From VGWF01 sp964423465 (GTDB lineage: Bacteria; Verrucomicrobiota; Kiritimatiellia; PWTM01): DNA of 8,370 bases. This document shows, in pieces, positions 1 to 6,131 of this stretch. The translations under genes were made by a program, and so were the position numbers. Location: NCBI GenBank assembly GCA_964423465.1, contig CAYRFK010000220.1, positions 1 to 8,370 of the forward strand, read 5' to 3'. Under the pieces are notes generated by a model. The model was not told the origin of the DNA, made no database searches, and saw nothing but the letters and a program-made list of their open reading frames with translations. Numbering within the stretch: the first letter of the stretch is position 1; each line of letters starts with the position of its first letter.

Positions 1-3000
1 GGCGGGCGACCAGATAGGCGTGCGGACCGATCCGGCCGGCAAGGCGCGCAACAGTCCCGTCACCGATCGGGATGGAGTAGGCCTCGGTGACGTCCTCGTT
101 CTCGCGGCTGTTGAGCACCGTCAGGGTGCCCCCGGTCCGGGTGACGAAGGCGTCGCCCTCGTACCAGGCCGGATACGCGGCGTCGAACCGGGCCCGCACG
201 TGTTCGACGGACTGCAGTTCCGACACCGGCACATTGCGGATGCCGGGGCCCAGCGGCGCGTCGCCCTGGGGCAGGACGGGAATGAAGTGGTACCGGCCGG
301 TGTTGGGGAAGAACTCCCAGAGCTGCCCGTCGACGGCGCCCATCCTGCGGAATCCATAGGTGCCGGCGTACAGCGGCCCATACTCGGCGTAGTGCGTCCA
401 GGTCTTCTCGTCCGCCACGGCCTTGCGGTCGTTGAACACGGCGAGCCGCACGTTGGCGAGCACCTCCCCGCGTGTCGGGATGAGCCGGTGCTTCACGGTT
501 GCGCGGACGAGCGGCACGACGAAGCGGCGGAATGTGTCGGAGGTCCGTCCCGTCTCGTCCCAGAGCGCCGGAGGCCATGCGCCCTTCGGGTCGCGCGCGG
601 CGGCCTTGGCGCTGTACATCGGCGTCTGACCGTCGAGGCTGTAGATCCCGCACCCGCGCCCGATGCCCATGACGCTGACGAGGCCCCAGAAGATCCGCGG
701 CATGGTCTCGAGCACGCCGCGCCGCTCGCCGTCGCAGCGGCCCATGCCGTTGAAGCCGGCATTCTGCCAGTAGAAGCCGCCGTCCTCCCACGCGCCGTGG
801 GCGTGCGTGATTCCACCCAGCCAGAGACCCAGTGCCGCGCTCTGCGAGTAGAACTGGCGGCGGATGATGTTGTTCTTCTGCGACAGCACGAGCCAGGGGC
901 CGAACTCGCGGACGAACGCGCCCTGGCGGTCCATCAGGTCCTGCCACTTGTCGTCGCGGTAGGTCCCGTCGGCCTCCTGGTAGAGCATGCCGTACTTCGC
1001 GCAAAGCCGTGTGAGGCGGTGATGGTAGCGCATGTCGCCGTTCTTCGCGTCGTTGTAGAGCGAGCTGAGGTGCTCGCCGCCCTGGATGCCGGCGAAGGTC
1101 GGCACGTGCTGGAAGAGCCACTCGATGTCCGCCAGCCCCACCCAGTGGCTCCGCAGCAGGATCGGATTCGGCAGCCGCTCCATGCCGCGCGCGAAGTCCG
1201 TCACCGGGATCCCTTTCGCCTCGAACCCCTCGGCGACGATGCCGACGTACGGGGCGAGGTCGGCGGGGATGTCGGGCCGGAAGGCGGTGTAGTCCAGCAC
1301 GCGGGTCGCCTCGATGGTGAACAGCGGGGATTCCGGCGTCAGCGGCCGGCGCGGGGGGCGGGTGCGGCGGTCGGCGTTGACCGTGAACGTCCGCGCCGCG
1401 GACCACGCGCCGGTGACCGCGCCCTTCGCGCCGCGCACGCGCCATAACCACCGGCCGGGTGCGGGCAATTGCGAATCCTCCGGCAGGAACCAGGGGTACG
1501 GCTCGCTGCTTGTGACGCGCACGGCGGAGGGGCGGGCGAAATCCTCCGACGCGGCCCACCGCAGGTCGTAGTCCATGACCATCGGCAGCGCGGCCCAGCG
1601 GAACATGGTCGCGAAGTCGGTCACGGATGCGTCCGGCACCGGCGAGAGCGGCTGCGGCGCGGAGGGCAGGATCTCCGCGATCGACAGGCCGGCGACCGGC
1701 CCCGTCGCCTCCAGCACGAAGGCGGCTTCGTCCGGCTTCGGAAAGTGCCGGTTGANNNNNNNNNNNNNNNNNNNNNNNNNNNNNNNNNNNNNNNNNNNNN
1801 NNNNNNNNNNNNNNNNNNNNNNNNNNNNNNNNNNNNNNNNNNNNNNNNNNNNNNNCGCGCTCGACCCAGAGCGACGGCGCGTCCGGCAGCGCGTCCACCG
1901 CCTGCGGATGCAGCGGCTCGCCGTCGACGAAGACCGCACACGCCGGCGGCAGGCGCGGCGTCCGGCCGTCCCGCAGGGCCTTCCACAGGTCGACCGTAGC
2001 GCGGAACACCGGCGCCCCCGCCTGCGAGGCAAGGATGGCGATTCCGTTCTCCAGCGCGCCGTGCGGGAGCACCTCGAAGGGAAACTGCCCCCGCACGGGG
2101 TCGATGAAATTGCACTGGAATCCGTAGGCGCCGCAGCCCCAGATCATCGAACCCTGCCCGACCCGGTCCGGCGTCGGCAGCAGCGTCGACAGGCCGACGC
2201 CGCAGCCGGTCCCGGCGGATTCCATGCTGATTCGGCACAGGCCGCCGAGCCATGCGCATCGCGTCTCGCTGCCGTTCAAGTCGCCCAGCAGCGGCGACTT
2301 CTTGCGCTGGATCAACGGCGTGCTCATCAGATTGCGGCCCCACCGGCCCTTGATGCCGTCGCCGCTGCCGACGTACGCGATCCACAGCGGCTGGTCGCCC
2401 TCATTCTCCCATCGGACGCGGCAGAGCATCAGGGGCTGGCCGGGCACGAGTTCAAACGTCTCGACGACCTTCATGCGGACATCCGGGCCGTCGAGCCGGC
2501 TCGTCCGAACGAACGCGGGCGGGCCGTCCGGGCGCGCCGTCACGGCGGCGCCGACGGAGCGCGCGGTCGCACGGAAGTTCAGAAGGCCCATGTCCGCGGG
2601 ATTGCCGAACTGGATCCGGCCACGGTTCGTCCGGTCAACCCAGAAGTCCAGCTCGCCGCTGCGGACGAGCGTCGCGTCGTCGGTGCCCGCGGTGGCGAAC
2701 GCGAGATCCCACCCGTTCGTGCGGAAGATCGCGCGGACCACGCCGTTATCGAGAGCGGCGGCGTCCGCAGCCGCGCGGGCCGGCGCGACCGACGGCCGCG
2801 CCGGGCCGACGAGGAGGTCGAGTCGCGAGGCCGGAGGCAGGGATGCGTGGATGCGAAGGACGTGCCGGCCGTCCTCCTGCGCCATCGCATGGGACGGCGG
2901 GGCCGCGCCGTCCGTGCGCCGGACCGACAACGCCGTGTTCGACGGCGCCCCGAGCCGTGCACACAGGGCCGCCGCATCCAGCGCGACCGCCGTCGCATGC

Positions 3001-3122
3001 ACGGGGGTGTGCGCGTAGTTGACCAGCGTCACATGGACGCCCGCCGTCTCCGGAAGCTCCGCCGCCGCCGCACGGGCAAGCCAGACTCCCGCCAGCCCGC
3101 AGGCCGTTGCAATCGATTTCAT
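1..3122 (-). CDS. Large secreted multidomain glycoside hydrolase, GH98-like; 3' end off window, interrupted by assembly gap
   Basis: Probably a secreted enzyme cleaving complex glycans. The ATG at 3122 is preferred over the in-frame ATG at 3167 because it starts directly with a signal peptide (MKSIATACGLAGVW..., likely cut after ARAAAA). No clear Shine-Dalgarno sequence is present at either. The first 422 codons (to 1856) encode an unrecognised, probably beta-rich region. After the N gap the coding frame resumes at 1753 and stays open for 584 codons to the left edge. That part has a fibronectin-III-like module (about 1640-1375, ending WLWRVRG...GAWS..RTFTV), then a region resembling the GH98 catalytic domain: GIQGGEHLSSLYND (its Glu, codon 1075-1073, is the candidate acid), CAKYGMLYQEADG, and ALGLWLGGITHAHGAWEDG near 860-780. 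A GH98C-like tail follows (LWEFFPNTGRYHFIPVLP; LTVLNSRENEDV). GH98 enzymes include blood-group endo-beta-galactosidases and xylanases; the substrate here is unknown. The family call is from remembered motifs. Two genes meeting in the gap cannot be excluded. Confidence 0.6.
1756..1855. other. Assembly gap of exactly 100 Ns
   Basis: A run of exactly 100 Ns, the conventional placeholder for a scaffold gap of unknown size. The codon interrupted on the right side (1856) has one base left, and the frame that reads as protein on the left starts with two leftover bases (1755, 1754). If one gene spans the gap, the true missing length must therefore be a multiple of three, which 100 is not. Translation straight through the Ns gives a spurious Arg/Pro-rich product on the left side. 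Confidence 0.97.
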
Positions 3123-3165
3123 GGCATTCACGCCGTTCAGTATGTCCGATTTCCCGTGATCCGCC

Positions 3166-3348
3166 ATGTCTCAGACTGACCGCCGCATGCCGGAAGTTGA
3201 CCTGCCCCGGGATCCCGGCGAGGAACGCAACCTCCCCGCCGACCGCCGCGAGCGCGTGGCCGAATTGCGGAAGGCCTTCGACGCCTGGCGCGGGAAGATG
3301 GGGGGAGGCCAGGCTTCTGGTGCCAGGGGGCGGCGGAACGGGGCGTGA
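3166..3348 (+). pseudogene. Orphaned C-terminal tail of a sulfatase (gene remnant)
   Basis: A 60-residue reading frame whose core, from MPEVDLPRDPGEERNL to the AFDAWRGKM segment, matches the usual C-terminal end of family S1 (formylglycine) sulfatases. That end typically reads E-L-Y-D-L-x-x-D-P-G-E-x-x-N-L, then a short helix with V-x-E-L, then a closing Trp. Everything upstream, including the catalytic C-x-P-x-R region, is missing: the frame is closed by a TGA at 3157-3159, and the large minus-strand hydrolase begins at 3122. The remnant is therefore most simply the 3' scar of a sulfatase gene removed by rearrangement. After the conserved tail about 15 non-conserved residues (GQASGARGRRNGA) lead to a TGA. 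No Shine-Dalgarno sequence is visible, and translation as a small protein is unlikely. The sulfatase assignment is from the tail motif alone. Confidence 0.6.
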
Positions 3349-3373
3349 TCCCGAACCCGGTGTCCGCACGGCT

Positions 3374-3452
3374 TCCAACCCTTGGGACCTCCGGTGCCTG
3401 CGATGTCCAACCCTTGGAACTCCCGAACCTCCGAACCGGTGAACCTCCGTCC
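3374..3452 (+). repeat. Repeat cluster A upstream of hydE: two 20-nt direct repeats plus CTCCGAAC-type units
   Basis: Two near-identical 20-nt copies lie 32 nt apart (3374-3393 and 3406-3425). Each contains a small dyad; in the second it is TCCAA-CCC-TTGGA (3406-3418). They run into 8-nt units of the CTCCGAAC type: 3429-3436 exact, then CGGTGAAC and CTCCGTCC. The stretch 3424-3449 matches 5186-5211 of cluster C at 24 of 26 positions, in the same orientation, so these are dispersed copies of one element. Confidence 0.75.
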
Positions 3453-3487
3453 CGCCCGTGCCGCTGGAATCCGGGGCCGCGGGCGGG

Positions 3488-3493
3488 TATGGT
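3488..3493 (+). promoter_or_regulatory. Possible -10 element (TATGGT) just upstream of hydE
   Basis: TATGGT matches the -10 consensus at four of six bases and ends 9 nt before the hydE ATG. Transcription from it would start at or within a few bases of the start codon, which fits the absence of a Shine-Dalgarno sequence there. No good -35 box is seen at the expected distance, so the call is weak. Confidence 0.25.
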
Positions 3494-3502
3494 GCAGCGC
3501 CC

Positions 3503-4534
3503 ATGGTTGAAAGCCTTCAGACAGCGGCGCCGACGCGCGCGGAGGTGCTCTCGTGGCTGTCCCTCAGGGGGGCGGACCGCGAGGCGCTCTACCGTCGCGC
3601 CGACGAGGTGCGGCGGGAGCGAAAGGGCGACGAGGTCTTCATCCGCGGCATCATCGAGTTCTCCAACGTCTGCGCCAACGACTGCATCTACTGCGGCATC
3701 CGGCGGTCGAACGACAAGGTGCGCCGCTACCGGCTGCCGGCGGACGAGATCCTCGACGTCGCGCGCAAGATGACCGGCTGGCGGCAGACGACCGTCGTGC
3801 TGCAGTCCGGCGAGGCGCCGTCGGTTGCCGGCGACCGCGAACTGGGCGAGATCATCCGCCGCATCAAGACCGAGACGGGCCTGGCCGTCACGATGTCCGT
3901 CGGGAACCGTCCGCGCGAAGTCTATGCCCACTGGCGCGAGTGCGGCATGGACCGCTATCTCCTGCGCTTTGAAACCAGCGATCCCTCGCTTTTCGCACGG
4001 CTGCATCCCGACTGCACGCTCGGCGAGCGCCTCCGCTGTCTGCGCGACCTGCGCGACCTCGGCGTACAGGCCGGCGGCGGCTTCATGATCGGCGTGCCCG
4101 GCGAGACGCGGGAGACCCTGGCGGACAACCTCCTGCTCTGCCGCGAACTCGATCTCGACATGGTCGGCATCGGCCCGTTCATCCCCCACCCCGACACACC
4201 GCTCGGCGCCGAGCCCAACGCGTACGCGGACGACCCCGACATGTTCTTCGTTGCCCTGGCGGCCCTGCGGCTGGTCCACCCGCGCGCGCACCTCCCCGCG
4301 ACGACCGCATTCGACGCCGTGTTCCCCGGAACGGGCCGCAACCTCGCCCTGCAGCGAGGCGCGAACGTCTTCATGCCCAACAACACGCCCGGCGAGCGGC
4401 GCGGCGATTATCTGCTCTATCCGAACAAGCCCTGCGTCGACGAAAACGCCGGCCAGTGCGCCCAGTGCGTCGTTCTCCGCCTCCGCTCCCTCGGCCGCTC
4501 GATCGGCGAGGGCCCGGGGCATGCGGAGGGGTGA
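3503..4534 (+). CDS. hydE: [FeFe] hydrogenase H-cluster radical SAM maturase HydE
   Basis: A radical SAM enzyme that acts with HydG and HydF to build the two-iron subcluster of [FeFe] hydrogenase in the cytoplasm. At 343 residues it has the usual family length. The signature CANDCIYC gives CX3CX2C at Cys57, Cys61 and Cys64 for the SAM-binding [4Fe-4S] cluster. Family-specific stretches follow: IEFSNVC, VVLQSGE, RYLLRFET, DMVGIGPFIPHPDTP and PATTA. A second cysteine set, CX7CX2C at Cys311, Cys319 and Cys322, corresponds to the auxiliary cluster site of Thermotoga maritima HydE, which some family members lack. The ATG at 3503 is chosen over an in-frame GTG at 3458 because homology begins after it and the extra residues would be encoded close to the repeats. 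There is no Shine-Dalgarno sequence. No hydF, hydG or hydrogenase gene is adjacent. PylB and biotin-synthase-like relatives are less likely given the full-length match. Confidence 0.93.
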   Translation: MVESLQTAAPTRAEVLSWLSLRGADREALYRRADEVRRERKGDEVFIRGIIEFSNVCANDCIYCGIRRSNDKVRRYRLPADEILDVARKMTGWRQTTVVLQSGEAPSVAGDRELGEIIRRIKTETGLAVTMSVGNRPREVYAHWRECGMDRYLLRFETSDPSLFARLHPDCTLGERLRCLRDLRDLGVQAGGGFMIGVPGETRETLADNLLLCRELDLDMVGIGPFIPHPDTPLGAEPNAYADDPDMFFVALAALRLVHPRAHLPATTAFDAVFPGTGRNLALQRGANVFMPNNTPGERRGDYLLYPNKPCVDENAGQCAQCVVLRLRSLGRSIGEGPGHAEG

Positions 4535-4560
4535 GCCTGCCGGGACGCAGGTCAAGGCGG

Positions 4561-4616
4561 GTTCACAGGTTCGGAGGTTCGCAGGTTCGCAGGTTGGGAG
4601 GTTCGGAGGTTCAGTG
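4561..4616 (+). repeat. Repeat array B: seven 8-bp units of GTTCGNAG type
   Basis: Seven contiguous 8-nt units begin 26 nt after the hydE stop: GTTCACAG, GTTCGGAG, GTTCGCAG, GTTCGCAG, GTTGGGAG, GTTCGGAG, GTTCAGTG. They are the reverse complement of the CTCCGAAC units in clusters A and C. Positions 4560-4581 form a perfect 22-bp inverted repeat with 5186-5207. Confidence 0.9.
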
Positions 4617-4731
4617 GCGCAGAGTCAGCCCGGAATCGCCCATCCTTGCCACAGACTGTGAAGCAACTGCTTACAACATATTCTGGAATTCCGGAACTTC
4701 CGCTTCTTCTTTGGGATGGAGTGCCCGAGTC

Positions 4732-4736
4732 AGGAG
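4732..4736 (+). promoter_or_regulatory. Shine-Dalgarno AGGAG deciding the start of the four-helix-bundle gene
   Basis: AGGAG lies 6 nt before the ATG at 4743. The in-frame ATG at 4716 has no such site, and the family's usual N-terminus (F-x-D-I-x-A-W) begins right after 4743. This gene and the NIPSNAP gene are the two genes in the window with a clear Shine-Dalgarno sequence. Confidence 0.7.
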
Positions 4737-4742
4737 ACGCCC

Positions 4743-5204
4743 ATGATCGTTCGCTTTGAAGACATTGAGGCATGGAAACTTGCCAGGGAACTGTGCCGTG
4801 GCGTCTACCGGGCAAGCCGCACCGGCGAATGGCGACACGACATCGAGCTTCGGGGCCAGACTCGCGCCGCAGCGGGCTCCGTCATGCACAACATCGCCGA
4901 GGGATTCGATGCCGAGACCCATGGCGAGTTCATCCGCTTCCTCCGCTACGCCAAGCGATCCTGCTCCGAAGTTCAAAGCGAGTTGTACCTCGCCTTGGAC
5001 CAGAAGTACGTCGTCGAAGCGGAGTTCCTCGCTCTCTTCCACCAGGCGGACCGGGCAAGGGCCGCCATCCGGGGCTTCATTCGTTATCTGCAGCGCGACA
5101 GATCTCAACGAAGGTCAGAGCGAACTCGCGAAATCCCTCCCGCCAAGACAACCTGCAGCAAGCCAGCCGCCCCTCCGCAAACCTCCGAACCTCCGAACCT
5201 GTGA
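4743..5204 (+). CDS. Four-helix-bundle protein of the 23S rRNA-intervening-sequence (S23) family
   Basis: A small protein of the family first seen as the ORF inside 23S rRNA intervening sequences, and also related to Avd of diversity-generating retroelements. Its molecular role is generally unknown; Avd-type members bind nucleic acid. Residues 1-116 cover the four helices and carry the family's marks: FEDIEAWKLAREL at the N-terminus, ELRGQTRAAAGSVMHNIAEG around residues 35-54, then GEFIRFLRYAKRSCSEVQSEL. A basic, low-complexity tail of nearly 40 residues (RDRSQRRSERTREIPPA...) follows, beyond the usual family length of about 120. Its last ten residues and the TGA stop are encoded by repeat array C. 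The gene stands alone between inverted repeat arrays, has its own Shine-Dalgarno sequence, and is lower in GC than its neighbours, as expected for an acquired gene. Confidence 0.85.
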   Translation: MIVRFEDIEAWKLARELCRGVYRASRTGEWRHDIELRGQTRAAAGSVMHNIAEGFDAETHGEFIRFLRYAKRSCSEVQSELYLALDQKYVVEAEFLALFHQADRARAAIRGFIRYLQRDRSQRRSERTREIPPAKTTCSKPAAPPQTSEPPNL

Positions 5205-5214
5205 ACCTGCGAAC
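5173..5214 (+). repeat. Repeat array C: CTCCGAAC units, inverted relative to array B
   Basis: An imperfect unit (5173-5182) is followed by four in-phase 8-nt units: CTCCGAAC (5183-5190), CTCCGAAC, CTGTGAAC and CTGCGAAC (ending 5214). The orientation is opposite to array B, with a perfect 22-bp inverted match to 4560-4581. The array overlaps the 3' end of the four-helix-bundle gene and ends 28 nt before larE. Apart from two mismatches it repeats cluster A over 26 nt (5186-5211 against 3424-3449). Confidence 0.88.
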
Positions 5215-5226
5215 CTCGTCAGGCTG

Positions 5227-5235
5227 TGCTAGATT
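5227..5235 (+). promoter_or_regulatory. Possible extended -10 element (TGC-TAGATT) for larE
   Basis: TGCTAGATT combines the TGN extension with a hexamer matching TATAAT at four of six bases. It ends exactly 7 nt before the larE ATG at 5243. With no Shine-Dalgarno sequence there, this suggests a leaderless transcript beginning at the start codon. A -35 box would fall inside repeat array C, where no good match is seen. Confidence 0.35.
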
Positions 5236-5242
5236 CATCGTC

Positions 5243-6055
5243 ATGAGCAATGCAAGCGAAGACCGTCTCGTCGCCCTCCGCGGCTGGCTCCGCGACCGCG
5301 GCTCGGTCGTCATCGGGTTCAGCGGCGGCGTGGACAGTTCCTTCCTCGCGGCCGTTGCGGCGGAGGTGCTGGGGGAGAAGGCGCTCGCGGTCACGGCCGA
5401 TTCGGCCTCGCTGACACGGCGGCACTTGGAGCAGGCGCGGGAGATCGCCGCGCAGTTCCGGATGAACCACCGGGTCATCACGACCGACGAGATGGCGAAC
5501 CCGGCCTACGCCGCGAACAACCCGGACCGCTGCTACCACTGCAAGACCGAACTCTTCACGCGGCTCTCTGCGATCGCGCAGGCGGAAGGGTATGCCGCGG
5601 TGCTGGACGGCACGAACGTCGACGACCAGGGCGACTACCGGCCCGGCCGGCAGGCCGCGCGCGAACGGGCCGTGTGCAGTCCGCTGGCCGAGTTGGGCTT
5701 CACGAAGGCCGACATCCGCGAGGCGTCGCGCCGCATGGGCCTGCCGACGGCCGACCGGCCGGCCTCGGCGTGCCTGTCGTCGCGCGTGCCCTACGGCACC
5801 GCCGTGACGCCGGAGATCCTCCTGCGCATCGAGCGGGCGGAGGGGGCGATGCAGGACCTCGGCTTCCGGCAGGTGCGCGTCCGCGCCCACGGAGATGTCG
5901 CGCGCATCGAGCTCGACCCCGCCGAGATCGCGCGCCTGCTTGACCCGGCCGTGCGGGCCGACGCGGCCGCGCGCATCCGCGCCTGCGGCTTCCGTTACGT
6001 GACCCTCGACCTCCTCGGCTACCGCACCGGAAGCCTCAACGAGGCGCTGGTGTAG
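5243..6055 (+). CDS. larE: ATP-dependent sacrificial sulfur transferase LarE (PP-loop family)
   Basis: LarE adenylates the pyridinium dicarboxylate mononucleotide made by LarB and inserts sulfur during synthesis of the nickel-pincer cofactor used by lactate racemase LarA and related racemases and epimerases. The 270-residue product has the PP-loop SGGVDSS at residues 27-33, a CYHCK motif (Cys97, Cys100), LDGTNVDDQGDYRPG around 121-135, and DRPASACLSSRVPYG with Cys177. Cys177 lies at the position of the sacrificial Cys176 of Lactobacillus plantarum LarE. The C-terminus GYRTGSLNEAL is also typical. Whether the enzyme gives up its own cysteine sulfur or uses an iron-sulfur cluster, as described for some homologues, cannot be settled by eye. 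larA, larB and larC are not in the window. There is no Shine-Dalgarno sequence. The start is the ATG at 5243, just past the repeat array; the longer upstream reading frame is out-of-frame shadow of the previous gene. Confidence 0.92.
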   Translation: MSNASEDRLVALRGWLRDRGSVVIGFSGGVDSSFLAAVAAEVLGEKALAVTADSASLTRRHLEQAREIAAQFRMNHRVITTDEMANPAYAANNPDRCYHCKTELFTRLSAIAQAEGYAAVLDGTNVDDQGDYRPGRQAARERAVCSPLAELGFTKADIREASRRMGLPTADRPASACLSSRVPYGTAVTPEILLRIERAEGAMQDLGFRQVRVRAHGDVARIELDPAEIARLLDPAVRADAAARIRACGFRYVTLDLLGYRTGSLNEALV

Positions 6056-6056
6056 G

Positions 6057-6098
6057 CGAACATCGAACGCCGAACACCCAACATCGAACACCGAAGGT
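6057..6098 (+). repeat. Repeat array D: six 7-bp units of CGAACAY type between larE and mnmA
   Basis: Six in-phase 7-nt units start 2 nt after the larE stop: CGAACAT, CGAACGC, CGAACAC, CCAACAT, CGAACAC, CGAAGGT. The CGAAC core is shared with the 8-nt units of arrays A-C, but the period differs, so this is a separate repeat type. It lies between the 3' ends of two convergent genes. No obvious intrinsic terminator is present in this 76-bp spacer. Confidence 0.85.
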
Positions 6099-6131
6099 CG
6101 GGAGGGCCGCACACCACGCGGAAGCGGCCGG

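Larger units (their letters stand above)
4560..5207 (+). mobile_element. Candidate inverted-repeat-bounded unit carrying a four-helix-bundle (IVS-type) gene
   Basis: A 648-bp segment bounded by perfect 22-bp inverted copies (4560-4581 and 5186-5207), each part of a longer imperfect array. It contains a single gene of the 23S-rRNA-intervening-sequence-protein family. By hand count 4741-5100 is about 62% GC, whereas two sampled lines of the neighbouring hydE are about 73% and 80%, which supports foreign origin. No transposase is present and no target-site duplication was identified, so mobility is inference. The alternative is chance placement of dispersed intergenic repeats on both sides. Confidence 0.35.

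Noticed and set aside
20..1447. Long plus-strand open frame opposite the hydrolase
   Set aside because: Shadow of the high-GC coding strand: Val/Ala/Arg-rich, no recognisable domain, no Shine-Dalgarno site. The same holds for plus frames across 1575-3179.
60..1755. Continuation of the minus-strand reading frame of 3167-1856 straight through the gap
   Set aside because: The product after the Ns is Arg/Pro/Gly-rich with no family pattern. The next frame (codons starting at 1753) reads as well-formed protein with hydrolase motifs, so the apparent 1035-residue ORF is an artefact of the 100-N placeholder.
4536..4551. Small hairpin (CCTGC/GCAGG) after hydE as terminator
   Set aside because: Only five base pairs and no T-run; the adjacent repeat array explains the region better.
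3137..4555. Long minus-strand open frame opposite hydE
   Set aside because: Antisense to a firmly identified gene; composition is typical of a codon-phase shadow and it contains translated repeat units.
4561..5214. CRISPR array
   Set aside because: Repeat units are only 8 bp, contiguous, without unique spacers, and no cas gene is present.
5219..6112. Minus-strand open frame opposite larE
   Set aside because: Antisense shadow. Its N-terminus is just the translated 7-bp array D.
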